Source of the DNA: Deltaproteobacteria bacterium UBA5205
GTDB lineage: Bacteria > Desulfobacterota > Syntrophorhabdia > Syntrophorhabdales > Syntrophorhabdaceae
Reading direction: 5' to 3'
Assembly: GCA_002412715.1 (NCBI GenBank)
Contig: DHVP01000006.1
Location: 114,974 to 178,973, forward strand
Length of the DNA stretch: 64,000 nt
The position numbers and the translations under genes are program-made. This document shows, piece after piece, positions 33,229 to 42,215 of this stretch (the first letter of the stretch is position 1; every line of letters begins with the position of its first letter). The notes below the pieces were generated by a model. It saw only the letters and a program-made list of their open reading frames with translations, was not told the DNA's origin and made no database searches.

Positions 33229-34358
33229 TATTTCTTTCCCCGGTCTTCAAGATACTTGAGTCTTTCGATCACTCCATTTCTCAAATCCGACGGCCTTGCG
33301 AGGGCAAGATATTGCCGGTAATACGTGATTGCCTGCGCCGTTTGGTCCATGTTGTCTTTGATGATGGCATACGAAAGATAAAGGAGTTGGTCCCTGGTGT
33401 TTCTTTTTATTGGTTCCTCAAGGACAGTTGCCGCGTCCTGAAACCTGCCCTGGGTCCTCAGGAGCGCCGACAAATTGATGTAAGGCTCCAAACCCTGCGG
33501 ATCGAGTGATATAGCCTTACGGAAATACTCCTCCGCGAGTACTTTGTCGCCCTCGGACATCATAATGAGGCCGATATTGTTATAAGCCTTGGGATAATCC
33601 GCCCGGTATTCGAGGACTTTTTTGAAATAGGCCAGAGCCTCCTTTTTATTGCCCAGTGAAGCCGATATCACCCCAAGGTTGTTAAGCGATTCGACATGAT
33701 CCGGTTTCCGTGCGACAATGGCCAGAAACATCCGTTGCGCTTCACGGCTCCGGCCCGATTTAACGGCGTTAAGCGCTTCGTTGTATTGGGCGTCTATCCG
33801 TTCCTCTTCAGTCTTTCTTGCCGGGGTTCGCCGAATCGGCTCTTCCGCTGGTTCTTCAACGGAACGCCGATGTTCGCCCCGGGCTTTTGAACCCTTTGTG
33901 GATACAGGCGCGGCCTCTCTCAGCACGTCCCCCGTCTGCCACGACCTTGAGGCCGTCTGGACGGCCACGGGGACAGGCAAACCGGCCTTTTCAGCCTTTC
34001 GTGCGGCCGTTTTCCCGGCTGGAGGCTGGTTTTCCTTTGCGCCGGTCTTCGTCGGAGCCGTCGGTCCCTCGTCAGTTTTGGATTCTTTCCAGTCGGGTTC
34101 CTGAACGGGCTTGACGTTAGCCGCAACTGCCTCAGCGGGTGGGGAGGGTTTTGCCGGGCCTACAGAAGAGGCCTTCTGACGATGAAAGGCAGGGACGTAA
34201 AAATAAACAACCACGGTCGCCGCCAGCAATGCGACAACCGCTATCAGCGCGAATCTCGGTTTTTTTTTAACCTCCGGCTGATTGCTGTAGGGAATGCCGG
34301 CCGGGTCCTTTTTTCTTTGTTCCTGCGCCTTTTTCAGGGCATCATGGATTATGCTCAT
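33228..34358 (-). CDS. MshN-like TPR protein
   Basis: 376 aa. Short cytoplasmic start MSIIHDALKKAQEQRKKDP, typical of the pilus/type II accessory proteins, one membrane helix (FALIAVVALLAATVVVYFYV), a Pro/Ala/Lys-rich periplasmic linker (about residues 65-185) and then about five TPR units (LNNLGVISASLGNKKEALAY, AYNNIGLIMMSEGD and so on). Position between secretin and ATPase equals that of mshN in MSHA loci. It is probably a scaffold for secretin or pilin assembly in the periplasm. Confidence 0.8.
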   Translation of the reverse strand: MSIIHDALKKAQEQRKKDPAGIPYSNQPEVKKKPRFALIAVVALLAATVVVYFYVPAFHRQKASSVGPAKPSPPAEAVAANVKPVQEPDWKESKTDEGPTAPTKTGAKENQPPAGKTAARKAEKAGLPVPVAVQTASRSWQTGDVLREAAPVSTKGSKARGEHRRSVEEPAEEPIRRTPARKTEEERIDAQYNEALNAVKSGRSREAQRMFLAIVARKPDHVESLNNLGVISASLGNKKEALAYFKKVLEYRADYPKAYNNIGLIMMSEGDKVLAEEYFRKAISLDPQGLEPYINLSALLRTQGRFQDAATVLEEPIKRNTRDQLLYLSYAIIKDNMDQTAQAITYYRQYLALARPSDLRNGVIERLKYLEDRGKK

Positions 34359-34369
34359 TCATATCCCAT

Positions 34370-35842
34370 TTACTTTGCGTAGACTATTCGCGGAGTCAGA
34401 AATACGACAAGTTCGGTGTTACGCTTTTCTTCCGTGTCCACTCTGAAAAGCGGACCCAGCAGCGGAACCGAACTCAGGCCCAATATGCCCGTGCGATCCT
34501 TAAACTTCCTTTCCTGTATCAAGCCGGCGATGATCACCGTTTGGCCGTCCTTGATCCTCACGACCGTATCCGCCTCCCTCGTCGTAACCACGGGAACCCT
34601 GCCTTGAGAGTTGGGATTGGGGGAGTTGACATAACCTGAAATTGTTGAATAAACAGGGTGTATGCTCAGGATTATGTTGTTGTTATCGTCGATCTGGGGC
34701 GTTACGTCAAGTACTACGCCGACATTTAGGAACTTGGGGGTATAAGTGGCAACGGGAGTTGCAACTCCGCTGGTATATGCGAGTGCTTCGTCGAAATATA
34801 CCTCCTGCTGAGTCGCCTTGATGACTGCCCTTTGGTTGTTGAGGGTCGATATCTTCGGGCTCGAAAGCACCTGCGTCTCGTACTGCTGCTGGAGCGCATC
34901 AACGTACGTATTGGAAATATTAAGCTCCCCCGATGAGGGAGATCCGACAAAGAAACGAAACATCGGCTGTGTGATGGTAAAATCCGCAGGTACCGGAAAA
35001 AACTGCGTGGCACTGATGTTGGCAAAACTTCCAACCCTCGCGTTGACAAGCTGCCAGTTGACACCCACACGCGACCCGGCGTTCAAGATAACCTCGACAA
35101 TCTTCGCTTCAATCATTATCTGCCTGTGCATCGGGCCTTCAAGGCTGTCGAGAAACATGGACACCCGTTTGAGGTTCTTTGGGTAATCCGTCACCATTAT
35201 GGTGAATGCCTGCCGATTGACCGAGGACTTTCCCTCGGTAGAAAGTATGGATTTCAGGTTATCTTCCAGGCTTTTCCACAGGTCAGATTCTGTCTCGCTT
35301 TTTACCTCCAGGGTCTTGTCTTCCGTGCTGGTGGTGCTTGCAGACGAACCGCTTCCGGAGGAAGTACTCGTCGAGCCTCCTTCTCTCCATGTAACCTTGC
35401 TTATCGCAGTCTTCTTTAAAGCAAGGTAATTTATTGTAAAGAGCTTTGTTTCAAGTTTGGGCTTTGAGACATAGACCGTTCTGTCTTCTATCTTGAAGGT
35501 ATAGTTGAGCGGTTCTAGAATATATTCGAGGGCCTTTGTGAGGGTGACCTGTTTAAGGTCCACGGTGGTAAAGCCTTTCACATCGGGCTCGACAACAACA
35601 TTGTAATCGGTCTGCTTGGCGATGGCCCGAAGGATGTCCTTGACGTCCGCCTCGCGGAGCGAAAAGGAATAAAGGTCTTCCGCCTGTCTTGCAGTGACTT
35701 TTTGTGCCGTGTCAGCCTGGAACGAAATCGGGCTGGGTATGTCCGGAGGTTTCGACTGGGTCTTTCCATCCCGCACCTCTTGTGAATGCGCACAGGAAAG
35801 GAGGAAACCGAGCAAGACTAAAGGGATCCACCTTTTTCTCAT
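34370..35842 (-). CDS. Outer-membrane secretin (MshL/PilQ-like), lipoprotein
   Basis: 490 aa. Lipoprotein signal with lipobox LLSC, Cys near residue 17; an N0/STN domain (LREADVKDILRAIAKQTDYNVVVEP); a Ser/Gly/Thr-rich linker around residues 155-175; N-domain with VTDYPKNLKRVSMFLD; and the secretin domain (VEVILNAGSRVGVNWQL ... ATQQEVYFDEAL ... TVVRIKDGQTVIIAGL). It forms the multimeric outer-membrane gate for the pilus. The downstream gap to the TPR gene is 11 bp and it overlaps the PilP-type gene by ATGA. Confidence 0.93.
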   Translation of the reverse strand: MRKRWIPLVLLGFLLSCAHSQEVRDGKTQSKPPDIPSPISFQADTAQKVTARQAEDLYSFSLREADVKDILRAIAKQTDYNVVVEPDVKGFTTVDLKQVTLTKALEYILEPLNYTFKIEDRTVYVSKPKLETKLFTINYLALKKTAISKVTWREGGSTSTSSGSGSSASTTSTEDKTLEVKSETESDLWKSLEDNLKSILSTEGKSSVNRQAFTIMVTDYPKNLKRVSMFLDSLEGPMHRQIMIEAKIVEVILNAGSRVGVNWQLVNARVGSFANISATQFFPVPADFTITQPMFRFFVGSPSSGELNISNTYVDALQQQYETQVLSSPKISTLNNQRAVIKATQQEVYFDEALAYTSGVATPVATYTPKFLNVGVVLDVTPQIDDNNNIILSIHPVYSTISGYVNSPNPNSQGRVPVVTTREADTVVRIKDGQTVIIAGLIQERKFKDRTGILGLSSVPLLGPLFRVDTEEKRNTELVVFLTPRIVYAK

Positions 35843-36414
35843 TTGGGCCTCTCAGTACTTTTTGGCTTAGCGGTAAGCGCCTCATCCGCAGCAATGGTAT
35901 CTGCATCTGCAAGAACGAGGGTCCTCTTTGTTCCGCCCCGGGCAAGAACCACCCTGTCCCTGCCTATTTCGACAACTTTTTCATTTCCTATCATGTCGCC
36001 CTTCTTGACGACGTCGCGGTCGATGACGGCCACTCTCTGGCTGCCCCGTTCCAGAATCGCGACAAGTCTTACGGCCGAACCATCATCCCTGCCCTTCTTT
36101 CCTTTAATGACGGGAAGTATGAAGGGATCGGATGCCCAGCCCATTCTCAGTTTATCGAATTGTGGTTTCGGCCTGGGTGCGGCCGGTTCGGATTTCCCCG
36201 GGATCTCCGGAAGCGCCACCTGCTGTCCGCCCGAAGGCGGCTGGGCTGGTTGCGGCTGCCCCTGCTGCGGCTTTGCCGGCTGCGTCTGGGCCTGAGCCGG
36301 CGCGGACACGGGCGCGGGACCCTTCGGTTTTTTCTTACCGGTGAAAAAATGGATGTATCCCGCCAGAAGCAGCATGGCAATGCACAGGATGAGTATCGGC
36401 TTACTTACCTTCAA
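35839..36414 (-). CDS. PilP/MshK-like pilus assembly protein
   Basis: 191 aa. One N-terminal membrane anchor (ILILCIAMLLLAGYIHFF), a Pro/Gln/Ala-rich linker (residues 32-85), then a small beta domain resembling PilP/GspC HR regions: DPFILPV, VRLVAILERGSQRVAVIDRDVVKKGDMIGNEKVVEIGRDRVVLA. Such proteins connect the inner-membrane PilMNO complex to the secretin. The Asp-Pro-Phe segment and position between PilO and secretin support this call. Confidence 0.8.
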   Translation of the reverse strand: MKVSKPILILCIAMLLLAGYIHFFTGKKKPKGPAPVSAPAQAQTQPAKPQQGQPQPAQPPSGGQQVALPEIPGKSEPAAPRPKPQFDKLRMGWASDPFILPVIKGKKGRDDGSAVRLVAILERGSQRVAVIDRDVVKKGDMIGNEKVVEIGRDRVVLARGGTKRTLVLADADTIAADEALTAKPKSTERPK

Positions 36415-36955
36415 ACGTTCTCTCCTTGAGCGCCTTGAATTCTATGACAAACCTGCCGGAGAGGACCGGATATTCCTTCTCATCGTAAGCAATTTGGGCT
36501 TTTCTGATACCCGCAAACGCCGTCTTTCCCGAAAGTTCTTCCAAAAATTTCCCCATATCAAGGAATTTTCCCTTAACGCCCATTTCAAAGACGGGGTGAA
36601 TCACGTTTTGCCGGGATGCCTCTATTGAACTATATTCCCCGTTCAGGCGCTCGAGGCTCATTCCTCTTGATTTAGCTGAACGGACAACGCCCGCCATGAA
36701 TTGGCCCATCCCGTCGATGGTCGGGGCCTGGCTAAGAAACTCATCGTAGGATTTTTTTAATGAGGCCTGGGTTTGCACCTGTTGCGTCATGGTCAGCAAA
36801 CTGGCCTCTAATGTCTTCCGCTCCTGCAAGACCGCGCTGAGCGAATTCTGTCCCCTGGTTGCCCGCGCGCTCATGGGTACGTACACGGCAAGTATCCAGA
36901 CAAGGATGATCGCAACCGGGAGACCCACCGACCATATAAGGTTTTTATAACTCAT
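36401..36955 (-). CDS. PilO/MshJ-like pilus assembly protein
   Basis: 184 aa. N-terminal membrane helix (WSVGLPVAIILVWILAVYV), a coiled-coil segment (NSLSAVLQERKTLEASLLTMTQQ) and a C-terminal ferredoxin-like fold typical of PilO/GspM. It overlaps both neighbours (11 nt with the PilMN gene, 14 nt with the PilP-like gene). It would form the periplasmic alignment complex with the PilN part of the upstream fusion. Confidence 0.82.
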   Translation of the reverse strand: MSYKNLIWSVGLPVAIILVWILAVYVPMSARATRGQNSLSAVLQERKTLEASLLTMTQQVQTQASLKKSYDEFLSQAPTIDGMGQFMAGVVRSAKSRGMSLERLNGEYSSIEASRQNVIHPVFEMGVKGKFLDMGKFLEELSGKTAFAGIRKAQIAYDEKEYPVLSGRFVIEFKALKERTFEGK

Positions 36956-38570
36956 ACTTGAAGCACCTCGCAGTCAGGGCAAATTCCATCACCGGCCTTC
37001 CGCGTATCGTCTTGTTCTCTTTACTGAACACCTCCACCTGGCGGATAAAACCGGATCCATTGAGCGATAAAACAAAGTCAAAAAGCTTGAGTTCAAGGGA
37101 ATCCGCCTCACCGAAAACGTATCCCCTGAGTATCAGAGGATACTCGTCATCGCTGGCCTTCTGGACTGCTTCCCGCTTCGCTTCACTTGTTTTGACGGGC
37201 GGTGTACCGGCAGAAGATGCCTGCTGGCCCTGCCCGGGAGGCATAGCCGCATCCGGTGCAAACTCGCCCCCGAATTCGATGGATTTTAGATAGATTCCAC
37301 CGGGTGTCTTTGACGAAAGGTATTTCATGAGCGTGACGAAAGTGACGTCTTTTTTCTGGATCTCATTGCGTATGAACCCGATATCCTTCGGATCAATCGC
37401 GGCCGTCACGGTCTTAACCCCGAGGCTCTCCATGCCTTTCTTGATCTGCTCCAGGGTGCCTTGTTCGGCCTTGAATCTCAAATCGGCATTTTTTGTCGTG
37501 CGCCACATGCCCAGAGAAAGGAGGATCAGGATCATTGCTATCGCCACCGTAACCATCATGGCGAAGCGCTTGAAAATTTTGCTCGTTTCCCGCCTCTTGG
37601 CCCCTTCCGGAAGGAGATTGGGAAGAACATCCACGTTCATGCAGAGCGCCCGGGCAAGGATATATTTCTCTTCGATATTGTGCAGAGTTTCGAGACGGTC
37701 CACCTGTTCCACGAGGGTCTCTTCCAGTTTCTCCATGAACCTCGGTATCTTCGCTCCCCGTCCGGTCACGTACACCTGGGTGACGGCCTTGTCAGGATAA
37801 TGCTGGTTATAGACACTGAATGTCCGCTGGACCTCTCCGGCCAACCGCTCAAAAGGTATTTTCAGGATCTCCGTCAGTTCCGCGTCGAAACCCCTTTCCC
37901 TCTTGAATTGCTCGGCCTCGTCGAAGGAAAACCCGGGTCCGCTCATGAGGGCGTCCGAGAAACTTTCCGATGCCGTCAGGATTTCCCTGGCGAACATGAG
38001 GCGGCGGCCGTTCGCAATGTACAGACCGGTTTGCCTGCCACCCACATCAACCACCGCGATCGACCGTTCCCCGACTTCTCCGAGGGTATAGACGTAGGCA
38101 AAGGCTATGTCTGTGACAAGGACAACGTCCCGGAAACCAGCCTGTTGAAATGTTGAATGAATCCGCTGAAGAAAACCCTTCGAGGTCCCGACAAAAAGGA
38201 CCTCGTCCTTCATGATCCCCTTCTCCTCAACCCTCCCGAGCATGACATGTTCGTACACCATATCATCGAGGGACATGGAAAGGACTTTAGCGGATGTCCA
38301 GTTGAGGGCTTCTCTCTGTTCCTTCTTCGGAAGAATGGGTATGGTAAAGGTCTTCTTGATGATATCCGGTGACGAAATACCTGCGGCCACTTCCAGGTCT
38401 AATCCCTCTTTCATTCGAATATCTTCGAGGATCAACTTCAGATCTTCGAAGTCTCCCTTGTAGGGATAGTCGCCCTGGGACGCAATAATGCTATTGCCCG
38501 TCGTGCCTTTGCATCTCACGTATTTGACACTGACCGTCCCAATGTCTACACCGAGGATATCCAAATTCAC
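36945..38570 (-). CDS. Fused PilM-PilN (MshI/GspL-like) protein
   Basis: 541 aa combining two proteins that are separate in Pseudomonas-type systems. Residues 1-330 are a PilM actin-like ATPase (LGVDIGTVSVKYV; VVDVGGRQTGLYI; VYVTGRGAKIPRFMEKL). A membrane helix at about 341-362 (FAMMVTVAIAMILILLSLGMW) is followed by a PilN-type periplasmic region with a coiled coil and ferredoxin-like fold. An Ala/Pro/Gln-rich stretch (PDAAMPPGQGQQAS) interrupts the PilN part. First gene of the mshI-J-K-L-N-E-G-like run. No promoter is recognised in the gap upstream. Confidence 0.88.
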   Translation of the reverse strand: MNLDILGVDIGTVSVKYVRCKGTTGNSIIASQGDYPYKGDFEDLKLILEDIRMKEGLDLEVAAGISSPDIIKKTFTIPILPKKEQREALNWTSAKVLSMSLDDMVYEHVMLGRVEEKGIMKDEVLFVGTSKGFLQRIHSTFQQAGFRDVVLVTDIAFAYVYTLGEVGERSIAVVDVGGRQTGLYIANGRRLMFAREILTASESFSDALMSGPGFSFDEAEQFKRERGFDAELTEILKIPFERLAGEVQRTFSVYNQHYPDKAVTQVYVTGRGAKIPRFMEKLEETLVEQVDRLETLHNIEEKYILARALCMNVDVLPNLLPEGAKRRETSKIFKRFAMMVTVAIAMILILLSLGMWRTTKNADLRFKAEQGTLEQIKKGMESLGVKTVTAAIDPKDIGFIRNEIQKKDVTFVTLMKYLSSKTPGGIYLKSIEFGGEFAPDAAMPPGQGQQASSAGTPPVKTSEAKREAVQKASDDEYPLILRGYVFGEADSLELKLFDFVLSLNGSGFIRQVEVFSKENKTIRGRPVMEFALTARCFKYEL

Positions 38571-38902
38571 TCCGTAAGAAATGGCAACAAACTGGTATTG
38601 ACTATATAAACACTAATAATATTAGATAGTTGTTGATGTATTCCGAGGTGACTGATTAATCTTTGATTATATCTGCTGATAATCCCCATAATTATAAATA
38701 CTTTTATATGGTTTTCACAGAAATATGTCAACAGGAAAATAGCTGCCTGACTTCGGCGTAATCATTGTCATTTACAGACGTTTCCCCGCCTTGTCAGATA
38801 ATATACATGCAATTTCAGGTAAGAGTTGTATCGTCTGCAGGCGCTTCCGTGTTCTTCACATAGGATGTGTTATGGCACCGCAGGCATGTGCGGCGGCGAA
38901 AG
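38571..38902. other. Non-coding AT-rich gap upstream of the PilMN gene
   Basis: About 330 bp with no gene, no clear sigma-54 or sigma-70 promoter and no strong hairpin. AT-rich sequence next to the pilM-pilN start (38595-38720) is the likely place for a promoter, but none is convincing. Confidence 0.5.
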
Positions 38903-39334
38903 GTTCTGGTCGCAATGATGTTCTCGTCGTTTTCGTCTATGTGTCCGAAAGTGGCTCTATGAGGTTAAGCTGGATCATCTTCCGGGCCAATCTGTAAATA
39001 TTGTTTTTATCTCCTTCCTTTCGCAGGCCGACGGCAACGATTATAACGATAACAGTTTTATCCTGGCCCTTAAAGATGATCCGGAAACGCTGGCCCGCTG
39101 CTCGCACGCTGCTATATCCGCTCAATTCCCCGATCAACGGCTTGCCCTGCTTTTCGGGGTCGTCCTGCAACCGGTCGATTCTCTCCACTATCTGCCTGGT
39201 AATGCGCCGGTCTTCTATTCCTTTCAGCATCTCAAGGGCTGTGGTAATCAAATGAGCGTCCCGGGACCAGATGCCACATCATGGTGCTGATGTCGGAAGA
39301 CTCTGGTCTGCAAGGATGTTCTCATCGTTATCGT
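38903..39334. repeat. Imperfect direct repeats flanking the toxin-like gene
   Basis: A 34-bp stretch at 38903-38936 (TTCTGGTCGCAATGATGTTC...) and a 35-bp stretch at 39300-39334 (CTCTGGTCTGCAAGGATGTT...) match at most positions and are in the same direction, about 397 bp apart. They bracket the RelE/ParE-like gene exactly and suggest that it arrived as, or was duplicated within, a small cassette. Confidence 0.45.
38937..39251 (-). CDS. RelE/ParE-family toxin-like protein
   Basis: Up to 104 aa from a TTG at 39251; the frame is open a further nine codons upstream with no ATG/GTG, so the start is uncertain. Family features: ITTALEMLKGIEDRRITRQIVERIDRL, KPLIGELSGYSSVRAAGQRFRIIF and VIIVAVGLRKEGDKNNIY, typical of RelE/ParE mRNA interferases or gyrase poisons. 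No antitoxin gene is visible on either side, so it may be an orphan, a decayed toxin, or controlled from elsewhere. It splits the minor pseudopilin genes from the PilMN genes. Confidence 0.7.
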   Translation of the reverse strand: MITTALEMLKGIEDRRITRQIVERIDRLQDDPEKQGKPLIGELSGYSSVRAAGQRFRIIFKGQDKTVIVIIVAVGLRKEGDKNNIYRLARKMIQLNLIEPLSDT

Positions 39335-39378
39335 GTGGCAACAGCGTAACTTCGGGAAATGTGTGAGATCTACCTACC

Positions 39379-40272
39379 CTATAGTCTGAAAGTCAGGGTG
39401 GTTGTCCTGTCTGTCGTTTCAACCCCGATTCTGTAACGGAATGTTATTGAATATACATACCCGGTAAACGTGTCAGGCAAATCAAATAAGAGCCTGAAGA
39501 CACTCGCCGTGTTACCTGGAATTGCATGGGGAGAATTCGATGTGAATGTGAAGGAAGTCGAGCCGGAGGGTAACCGAATGCCCGTTTTGGACAGACCCCA
39601 CCAGTCAACGGTATCCCTACACGGAAGCGGGACGGACATTCCACAGTTCGAAAAAGACAAGTCGCTCACGTAATTGTAAGTCAGCGTTTCCGACGTTTCG
39701 GTAAAATACATTCCCTGAAGATATTTTCCCGATGTGGGCATTACTATATTAATCCCTGAAATATGTATGTCCAAATTGTTGTTATTAAAAATAGGTATTC
39801 TGATTGAACCTGAGGAATAATAAGGTCTTCGGGTTGACAACGGGACGCCCGGATCGTACTGAAAGGTTAGGCAATCTATGTACCGCCTGAAGTTCTTAAT
39901 GCTTATTTGCCGCTTTGAGTCCCCAAAAGAACCTGAAACGGACAATACGTCATTGCTGTATTTATAGAAGAAAGAAAACGATTGGTTGGCGGACATATTG
40001 ACAACAACAGGATTGCTCGACGTCTGAAATACGGTCGGATCTTGAAAATACGTATTGCTGGTATTCTTGAGACTATCAGAAATGCATCTTATCGCATATT
40101 CGACCCCCGCGTTCGCGAGATTGAGCGACCGGTATGAATCACGTTGATACAGAAACCCCTTATGTTTTGTACCAACGAGCGAGACAAAACTGGCGCCAAG
40201 GATCGCTATAAGGGTCATGGCGATCACAAGAATGATGAGCGAAATACCTCTATTATTGGATAACGTCCTCAT
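39379..40272 (-). CDS. PilX/MshP-like minor pilus protein
   Basis: 297 aa from the ATG at 40272, which overlaps the upstream gene by 20 nt. N-terminus SNNRGISLIILVIAMTLIAILGASFVSLVGT lacks the classical G|FTLIE motif but has the helix and the RG-x-S start of PilX/GspK-like proteins. The rest is a Ser/Thr/Asn-rich beta domain with a few cysteines. Last gene of the four-gene minor pseudopilin run; in MSHA loci this place is taken by mshP. Confidence 0.75.
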   Translation of the reverse strand: MRTLSNNRGISLIILVIAMTLIAILGASFVSLVGTKHKGFLYQRDSYRSLNLANAGVEYAIRCISDSLKNTSNTYFQDPTVFQTSSNPVVVNMSANQSFSFFYKYSNDVLSVSGSFGDSKRQISIKNFRRYIDCLTFQYDPGVPLSTRRPYYSSGSIRIPIFNNNNLDIHISGINIVMPTSGKYLQGMYFTETSETLTYNYVSDLSFSNCGMSVPLPCRDTVDWWGLSKTGIRLPSGSTSFTFTSNSPHAIPGNTASVFRLLFDLPDTFTGYVYSITFRYRIGVETTDRTTTLTFRL

Positions 40273-40822
40273 AATCACCGTTGAAACACCTGTCCGAGTA
40301 ATTGCCACTTCCTACGTTCTTTGGCGTCACCCTTGAACCCAAAGTAACCGATTGATCGCCGTCATGAACCGTGAGGGTAATTGAAAACGGACAGTTACAG
40401 ACGGGCAATGAGACGCCTACCTGCCCCCTTTCGACTCTGAACAGAGTAACGTTGCCTCCAATTGCCGGCGATGGAGGAACGTTTCCATCCCGGTACATAA
40501 TGTTCGTTCCAGTATCGCGCCTGAACGTGATGGAAAGATTATCAACCCCCTCCAGCGTCCGATGAACCTTGTTAAATGTAAAAGAATTATCAAAGGCAGC
40601 GTAACTACAAGTCCCCAAGTTGCCCATATCGCGCACTTCCCTCGTCATTCTCTCCATGATATATGATGCGTCCTGATAGATAACCCTTTGCTTGGTTCCC
40701 ATTGCATATGTTTTTACTGCCTGATCGATAAAAGAAAACGTAAAGAGCCCGAGGACGCCAAGGACCACAACTATAGTGACAAGCTCGATAAGAGTGAAGC
40801 CTCTGTTATTCTCAGGGCTCAT
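40253..40822 (-). CDS. Minor pseudopilin (MshO/GspJ/PilW-like)
   Basis: 189 aa. Prepilin motif NNRG|FTLIELVTIVVVLGVLGLF; then TYAMGTKQRVIYQDASYIMERMTREVRD, typical of the GspJ/PilW helix, and a beta domain with ITFRRDTGTNIMYRDG. It overlaps both neighbours by 4-20 nt. It would take part in the initiating pilus tip complex. Confidence 0.85.
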   Translation of the reverse strand: MSPENNRGFTLIELVTIVVVLGVLGLFTFSFIDQAVKTYAMGTKQRVIYQDASYIMERMTREVRDMGNLGTCSYAAFDNSFTFNKVHRTLEGVDNLSITFRRDTGTNIMYRDGNVPPSPAIGGNVTLFRVERGQVGVSLPVCNCPFSITLTVHDGDQSVTLGSRVTPKNVGSGNYSDRCFNGDYEDVIQ

Positions 40823-41244
40823 GATTTCGGCCGCTTGCTGACTACCGTATAGACATCATAAATCGAATTATCCGGCATTTGGACCGTTACCTCGATCCTC
40901 TTATAGTAAGAGAAATCCGTCGTCACAGTATGGCTCGCAGAACACTGAAGGCTAATTTCGCTTGACCCCGTATTGCACACAATCCATTTCCATTGATACC
41001 CCGTATAACCAGGAACAACCTCATAAGGCTGGTTTACAGTGCTCAGCCCATCATATGAACTTGCTGTAAGATCTTCCACTTTCTGCTCCGCTATGAACCT
41101 CGCCTTAACCTGATAATCCGGGGTTGAAAAGTTGCTCATCACGCTGGTGAAGGCAATCATCGACGCGGGCAAAAATATCCCCCCGATGACAATGAAGGCA
41201 ACAAGTTCGACGAGCGTAAAACCTTTGTTTCCTATTCCAATCAT
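40819..41244 (-). CDS. Minor pseudopilin (MshD/GspI/PilV-like)
   Basis: 141 aa. Prepilin motif GNKG|FTLVELVAFIVIGGIFLPASMIAFTSVM; ARFIAEQKVEDLTASSYDGL is the conserved GspI/PilV helix end. A beta-rich tail with two cysteines follows. ATGA overlaps join it with both neighbours. Confidence 0.85.
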   Translation of the reverse strand: MIGIGNKGFTLVELVAFIVIGGIFLPASMIAFTSVMSNFSTPDYQVKARFIAEQKVEDLTASSYDGLSTVNQPYEVVPGYTGYQWKWIVCNTGSSEISLQCSASHTVTTDFSYYKRIEVTVQMPDNSIYDVYTVVSKRPKS

Positions 41245-41735
41245 TCAGCCTTTCCGGTTATTCCATGGATTGTTACGTTTCTAGTGCCAGAAAGATTTAT
41301 AGTTCCGGTGCCCGTGCCAAAAGTTGGCTCTCCCAGAGTGTTGAATGTGAGCGTCGTACCAAAATTGGTGCCGCTGACCACAACACCACCCGGCAGAGTT
41401 TTCTGTTCGCCCGTTGAATTGCATGTAGCATATACACAAGCGGAACTATGACACACGCAATACTTTCCTGCCCCGTTTGAAAACTCGATTTTCTGGCGGC
41501 TCCCCATCCCCATCGCCCTCATCTGCACATACTGAATATCAGCGATGAGCTGGTCCGCCGCTATCGAGCTATAATCACTTATCGAGAAAGGGTTCTTGAC
41601 GATGATAGAGGCAGTGAGGACGCTGAGAACCATGATGACAATAACGAGCTCTATTGACGTAAATCCCCTGGTCTTGCTCGGGAACGTTCTTAAGAAACTG
41701 AGTAACTTTTTAGAAGAACCTCCAACCCGTTTCAT
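41241..41735 (-). CDS. Minor pseudopilin (GspH/FimT/MshC-like)
   Basis: 164 aa from the ATG at 41735 (AGGA six bases upstream); a longer GTG reading is less likely. Prepilin motif KTRG|FTSIELVIVIMVLSVLTASI after a long basic leader. The globular part has GspH features (DQLIADIQYVQMRAMGMGSRQKIEF) and a cluster of cysteines (CVCHSSACVYATC) that is unusual for the family. First gene of the minor pilin run. No promoter is recognised upstream. Confidence 0.82.
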   Translation of the reverse strand: MKRVGGSSKKLLSFLRTFPSKTRGFTSIELVIVIMVLSVLTASIIVKNPFSISDYSSIAADQLIADIQYVQMRAMGMGSRQKIEFSNGAGKYCVCHSSACVYATCNSTGEQKTLPGGVVVSGTNFGTTLTFNTLGEPTFGTGTGTINLSGTRNVTIHGITGKAE

Positions 41736-41962
41736 GTCAGTCCTATTCCCGTTTCCCGTCGTTGCTCGTTTTGTTTCTAACACGCGGTACGCTGTCGGTA
41801 AAGTCTGTCAAGTCCATCACACCTCAGGTGTCGTCCCTTATCAGGCTGAGTTGTGCAGAACTGTCCGATCGAAACATTCTTGTACATCTCTTCCTGCGCT
41901 ATTGTTTTCCCAACGTTTCTATTTTAAACATATAGATAGTTAAATGCCAACAGGCAAATGGA

Positions 41963-42068
41963 AGAAGATAGGTAATCGGTTATAGGTTATAGGTGATGGG
42001 AAAAGCACGAAAAGATAGTCCTTCCTGTGGCCCGTGGCCCGTTGCCCATTACCTATCACCTATCTTCT
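41963..42068. repeat. 106-bp heptamer-bounded inverted repeat element, no cargo
   Basis: Outer edges AGAAGATAGG (41963-41972) and its inverse (42059-42068) enclose heptamer tracts GGTAATC/GGTTATA/GGTTATA/GGTGATG and CCCATTA/CCTATCA. The centre is only about 30 bp. It lies in the 480-bp gap between the pseudopilin and the flavoprotein; nothing else is seen there apart from a TTGACA (42110-42115) without a good -10 partner. Confidence 0.65.
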
Positions 42069-42215
42069 ACCCGCAGCCCTCCCAACACCTCTAAAATTAA
42101 AAACAATTCTTGACAGTAAAGTTGAATGTTAAGTAAGCTTAATCATTCCATAATACTGTCATCAGTCTCGGGGCGATGTTCTACGGTGGGGTAGGAAACA
42201 TCACAAGGAGGAGAC

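Noticed and set aside
26932..41735. The pilus cluster as a type II secretion system
   Set aside because: PilMN, PilO and PilP-like order, a true type IV pilin, PilX-like protein and PilR/PilS-type control fit an MSHA/type IV pilus better; no GspC/GspG-type gene order is seen.
42110..42155. TTGACA and CATAAT as the promoter of the flavoprotein gene
   Set aside because: The spacing between the two is far from 17 bp and no good -10 lies at the proper distance from TTGACA.
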